Shown piece after piece: positions 7,496-10,390 of a stretch of DNA of 10,390 nt (position 1 is its first letter; every line of letters starts with the position of its first letter). The position numbers and the translations under genes are program-made. Below the pieces are notes generated by a model. The model worked only from the letters and a program-made list of their open reading frames with translations. It did no database searches and was not told where the DNA came from. Source of the DNA: JAAYFT01 sp036562765. Its GTDB lineage: Bacteria; Bacillota; Clostridia; Tissierellales; Tissierellaceae. The DNA lies in contig DATCJO010000074.1 of assembly GCA_036562765.1 (NCBI GenBank), forward strand, positions 1 through 10,390, written 5' to 3'.

Positions 7496-8433
7496 TGAAT
7501 CTAAGACTTACAGAAGAACTATTTGAACCTGCTGTCAGAGATAGCGGAAATACAGACAAAATCAGGCGCCCAAGCATTAAATACTGGCCAGATGTATGGC
7601 GAAGGCTAAAACAAAATAAACTTGCAATGATTGGCTTAGTTATAATTATCCTAATGGCGATAATGTCCATTGTAGGTACAGAAATAAATGGCTTTAAATA
7701 TTATGAACAAAACTATGAACTAATCAACATCCATCCAAACAGCCAGCATTGGTTTGGAACCGATGAACTTGGAAGAGACCTATTTACTAGGGTTTGGTAT
7801 GGTACTAGATATTCTCTAGCCATAGGAATTTTGGCAGCTGCCATTGACTTCATCATTGGAGTTATCTATGGCGGAATATCAGGTATGGCTTCAAGAAAAG
7901 TCGATGTCGTTATGATGCGTATTGCAGAAGTAATATACAGCATCCCCTACCTTTTGGTAGTAATCCTGCTTTCAGTAGTATTTACAAAAGCTGGTTCAGG
8001 AAGCAGCATGTTTGTGCTGATTTTAGCCATGACATTGACTTCATGGATACCAATGGCAATCTTAGTAAGGGGACAAGTCCTTCAGCTTAGGGAATCAGAA
8101 TATGCCATGGCATCAGAATCCCTAGGTGCTACAAAAGGCTGGATTTTAAGAAAACACATAATACCAAATACTTTAGGGCCAATACTTGTTAATATCACTC
8201 TATCTATTCCCCAAGCCATATTTGCAGAATCTACTTTAAGCTTTCTAGGGCTAGGCCTTCAAGCTCCAAAATCAAGTCTTGGAAGCTTGGCAAACGACGG
8301 ATTGGCAGGACTTGCAGTAGGAAACGCATACCAAATAATTATCCCTGCCATATTCATATCCCTAATAATGTTTGCTTTTAACGTCCTTGGAGACGGACTA
8401 AGAGATGCCCTAGACCCAAGGCTTCGTAAATAG
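7495..8433 (+). CDS. oppC: OppC, oligopeptide ABC importer permease
   Basis: Second membrane subunit of the peptide channel, partner of OppB; 312 residues, usual for the family. The N-terminal cytoplasmic segment (LFEPA at 9-13, then WRRLKQNKLAM) and first helix (about 43-61) match the OppC N-terminal domain. The strongly conserved HWFGTDELGRDLFTRVWYG block is at 85-103. Five more hydrophobic segments follow, near 107-129, 140-162, 172-194, 228-248 and 276-300. The EAA loop is at about 202-226 (EYAMASESLGATKGWILRKH), with Gly at 211. The ending GLRDALDPRLRK is typical. AAGGAGG at 7481-7487 lies inside the end of oppB and positions the ATG at 7495. The next gene begins 14 bases after the stop. 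Confidence 0.95.
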   Translation: MNLRLTEELFEPAVRDSGNTDKIRRPSIKYWPDVWRRLKQNKLAMIGLVIIILMAIMSIVGTEINGFKYYEQNYELINIHPNSQHWFGTDELGRDLFTRVWYGTRYSLAIGILAAAIDFIIGVIYGGISGMASRKVDVVMMRIAEVIYSIPYLLVVILLSVVFTKAGSGSSMFVLILAMTLTSWIPMAILVRGQVLQLRESEYAMASESLGATKGWILRKHIIPNTLGPILVNITLSIPQAIFAESTLSFLGLGLQAPKSSLGSLANDGLAGLAVGNAYQIIIPAIFISLIMFAFNVLGDGLRDALDPRLRK

Positions 8434-8447
8434 AAAGAGGTGAAACA

Positions 8448-9443
8448 ATGGATAAAATACTAGATGTTAGAAACTTACAAATATCCTTTAAGACTTTCTT
8501 TGGGGAAGTAGAAGCTGTAAGAAACATAAGCTTCTCAGTAGGTAAATCTGAAACTGTAGCCATAGTTGGAGAATCAGGCTGTGGAAAAAGCGTTACTGCC
8601 AATTCCATAATGAGGCTGCTTCCAATGCCACCTGCTTTCTATAAAGGTGGAGAAATAATATTTAACGGTGAAAACCTTTTGGAAAAAACAGAAAAGGAAA
8701 TGGAAAAAATCCGAGGAAATCAAATATCCATGGTATTTCAAGACCCTATGACTTCACTAAATCCTACAATGAAAATCGGAAACCAAATAGTTGAAGGCTT
8801 AAAAAAGCATAAAAACCTAAGCAGCAAAGAAGCAAAAGAAATAGCTGTTGAAATGTTAAACCTTGTTGCAGTACCTCAACCTCAAAAGAGAATCAATCAA
8901 TATCCTCACGAATTTTCAGGCGGTATGCGACAAAGAGTAATGATTGCCCTAGCCATGGCATGTAACCCACAGCTTCTTATTGCAGATGAGCCCACAACTG
9001 CCTTAGACGTTACTGTACAGGCGGAAATACTAGATTTGATGAAGAATATTCAAAACAAATTCAACATGTCAATTATCCTAATTACCCACGACCTTGGCGT
9101 TGTGGCAGACATGAGCGATAGGGTTATAGTTATGTATGCAGGGCAAATCCTAGAAGAAGGTACTACAGACGAAATATTTAAGGACCCAAAGCATCCTTAT
9201 ACCCAAAGGCTCCTTGCATCAGTACCTCGTTTAGACATGAAAAAAGGCGAACCCCTATATTCCATAGAAGGAACTCCGCCCGATTTATATATACCTCCTA
9301 AGGGATGCCCATTTTACGATAGATGTGATAAGGCGATGAAGATATGTAAGGAATGCATGCCTGAAATTACATGGCATTCTAAAACCCACTACAGCAGAAC
9401 ATGGCTGAACCATCCAATGGCACATGGAAGGGGTGAAAACTAA
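8448..9443 (+). CDS. oppD: OppD, oligopeptide importer ATP-binding subunit
   Basis: Cytoplasmic ATPase of 331 residues that, paired with OppF, powers peptide import. All ABC motifs are intact: Walker A GESGCGKS (41-48), Q-loop Gln98, signature SGGMRQR (157-163), Walker B LLIADEP (176-182, catalytic Glu181), D-loop near ALDVT (185-189) and H-loop His214. The C-terminal oligopeptide-transporter extension starts after about 250, with the HPYT segment (249-252). In this family that tail carries four cysteines that can hold an iron-sulfur cluster. Here cysteines are at 287, 293, 300 and 303. The usual last cysteine, in a ...CWL-type ending, reads T318-W-L, so the fourth site is altered. The ribosome binding site AAAGAGGTGA precedes the ATG at 8448. 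The stop overlaps the oppF ATG by one base. Confidence 0.95.
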   Translation: MDKILDVRNLQISFKTFFGEVEAVRNISFSVGKSETVAIVGESGCGKSVTANSIMRLLPMPPAFYKGGEIIFNGENLLEKTEKEMEKIRGNQISMVFQDPMTSLNPTMKIGNQIVEGLKKHKNLSSKEAKEIAVEMLNLVAVPQPQKRINQYPHEFSGGMRQRVMIALAMACNPQLLIADEPTTALDVTVQAEILDLMKNIQNKFNMSIILITHDLGVVADMSDRVIVMYAGQILEEGTTDEIFKDPKHPYTQRLLASVPRLDMKKGEPLYSIEGTPPDLYIPPKGCPFYDRCDKAMKICKECMPEITWHSKTHYSRTWLNHPMAHGRGEN

Positions 9444-10390
9444 TGGAAAAAGCGCTTATATCAGCAAGAAATATAAAAAAATATTTTAATGTTGGCGAAG
9501 GTATATTAAAAGCTGTTGACGGCATCAGCTTTGACATATATCCTGGGGAAACTTTAGGCCTTGTTGGAGAATCTGGATGTGGTAAATCCACTGCAGGAAG
9601 AACTATCATAAGGCTTTATGAGCCTACAGATGGAGAGCTAATATTCAACGGGAAAAACATCTATGGGCTTTCCAGAAAAGAAATGAGGGAAATAAGAAAG
9701 GACTTCCAAATGATATTCCAAGACCCTTATGCCTCATTAAACCCAAGAATGACTGTGGAAGATATTGTGGCAGAGCCTCTAGATATCCACAAAACTTACA
9801 AAAATGATGTGGATAGAAGGAACAGGGTTATCGAGCTATTGGAGCTTGTTGGATTAAATGAAGAGCATGCTCTGCGCTTCCCTCATGAATTCTCTGGAGG
9901 TCAAAGGCAGAGAATTGGAATTGCAAGGGCACTGGCATTGAATCCAAAGTTCATAGTTTGCGATGAGCCAATTTCAGCCCTAGATGTATCCATTCAAGCT
10001 CAAGTTGTAAATCTACTAAAGGACTTACAAGATAAATTAGGATTAACATATCTATTTATCGCCCATGATTTATCTATGGTCAGATATATATCGAATAGGG
10101 TTGGGGTAATGTATTTAGGCCAAATGGCAGAACTGGCACCATCAGAAGAACTATATGATAACCCTTTACACCCATATACCAAGGCCTTGCTGTCAGCAAT
10201 TCCAATACCTGACCCTGATGTTCAAAGAAATAGAAAAAGGATTAAGATGGAAGGCGATGTTCCAAGCCCAATTAATCCAAAGCCAGGATGCAGATTTGTA
10301 GAAAGGTGCTCAATTGGAAAGGATATATGCAGGAAAGAAACTCCAGTATTTAGGCAAATAAAGGAAAACCATTTTGTAGCATGCCATTTT
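9443..10390 (+). CDS. oppF: OppF, oligopeptide importer ATP-binding subunit (3' end outside window)
   Basis: Second ATPase of the importer. The reading frame starts at the ATG at 9443 (TAATG overlap with oppD; GAAGGGGTGA just upstream) and stays open to the last base of the window, giving 316 residues without a stop. Most or all of the conserved protein is present, since OppF is usually about 305-330 residues. Motifs: Walker A GESGCGKS (42-49), Q-loop Gln93, signature SGGQRQR (151-157), Walker B IVCDEP (171-176, catalytic Glu175), H-loop His208. The C-terminal extension has HPYTKALLSAIP (243-254), PSPINPKPGC (274-283) and cysteines 283, 289, 296 and 314. This is the full canonical set with the last one in an ACHF ending, so a cluster-type site looks complete here, unlike in OppD. 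NPRMTVEDIVAEPL is an OppF-type rather than OppD-type segment. Confidence 0.95.
   Translation, partial: MEKALISARNIKKYFNVGEGILKAVDGISFDIYPGETLGLVGESGCGKSTAGRTIIRLYEPTDGELIFNGKNIYGLSRKEMREIRKDFQMIFQDPYASLNPRMTVEDIVAEPLDIHKTYKNDVDRRNRVIELLELVGLNEEHALRFPHEFSGGQRQRIGIARALALNPKFIVCDEPISALDVSIQAQVVNLLKDLQDKLGLTYLFIAHDLSMVRYISNRVGVMYLGQMAELAPSEELYDNPLHPYTKALLSAIPIPDPDVQRNRKRIKMEGDVPSPINPKPGCRFVERCSIGKDICRKETPVFRQIKENHFVACHF

Noticed and set aside
1..10390. CRISPR array, insertion sequence, tRNA/rRNA, toxin-antitoxin or phage genes
   Set aside because: No direct DNA repeats with regular spacers, no terminal inverted repeats, no transposase-like frame and no tRNA-like fold were seen. The sequence is almost fully covered by the seven genes described.

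Overview
The window reads as a chromosomal segment of a low-GC, AT-rich Gram-positive bacterium, most like an anaerobic Clostridia/Tissierellia-type Firmicute. The grounds are AT-rich third codon positions, strong AGGAGG-type ribosome binding sites, an SLH-domain surface protein, a Gram-positive-style OppA lipoprotein, and the oppABCDF gene order familiar from Bacillus and Clostridium. The genus cannot be fixed from the sequence alone.

Region 1 (1-3173, + strand) holds a short AT-rich leader with a candidate promoter, then a gene for a roughly 1011-residue exported protein. It has a signal peptide, three N-terminal SLH modules for attachment to the cell-wall polymer, and a C-terminal array of about eight beta-rich Ig-like modules with a period near 95 residues. 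No catalytic domain is recognisable, so it looks like a structural or adhesive S-layer-type protein.

Region 2 (3174-4708, - strand) is convergent with the first gene. The two share a bidirectional hairpin terminator. The gene encodes a 14-helix membrane protein of the MurJ/MviN lipid-flippase family. Several positions that are functionally important arginines in E. coli MurJ are changed here, including an Arg-to-Glu swap, so its substrate should not be assumed to be lipid II.

Region 3 (4709-4887) is a divergent intergenic region. Each side has a good sigma-A-type promoter with a TTGATA -35 element and an extended -10.

Region 4 (4888-10390, + strand) is an oligopeptide ABC importer operon, oppA-oppB-oppC-oppD-oppF, with oppF cut by the window edge. 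OppA is the lipid-anchored receptor, OppB and OppC form the membrane channel, and OppD and OppF are the two ATPases. A strong hairpin with a U-tract lies between oppA and oppB and probably acts as a partial terminator, giving more receptor than transporter. The downstream genes are tightly packed: B/C and D/F overlap by one base (TAATG) and C/D are 14 bases apart.

Most of the window is ordinary. I see no CRISPR array, mobile element, tRNA, rRNA, phage gene or clearly new multi-gene system. The points most worth a second look are the divergent MurJ-like protein, the altered cysteine pattern in the OppD C-terminus, and the oppA-oppB attenuating hairpin.
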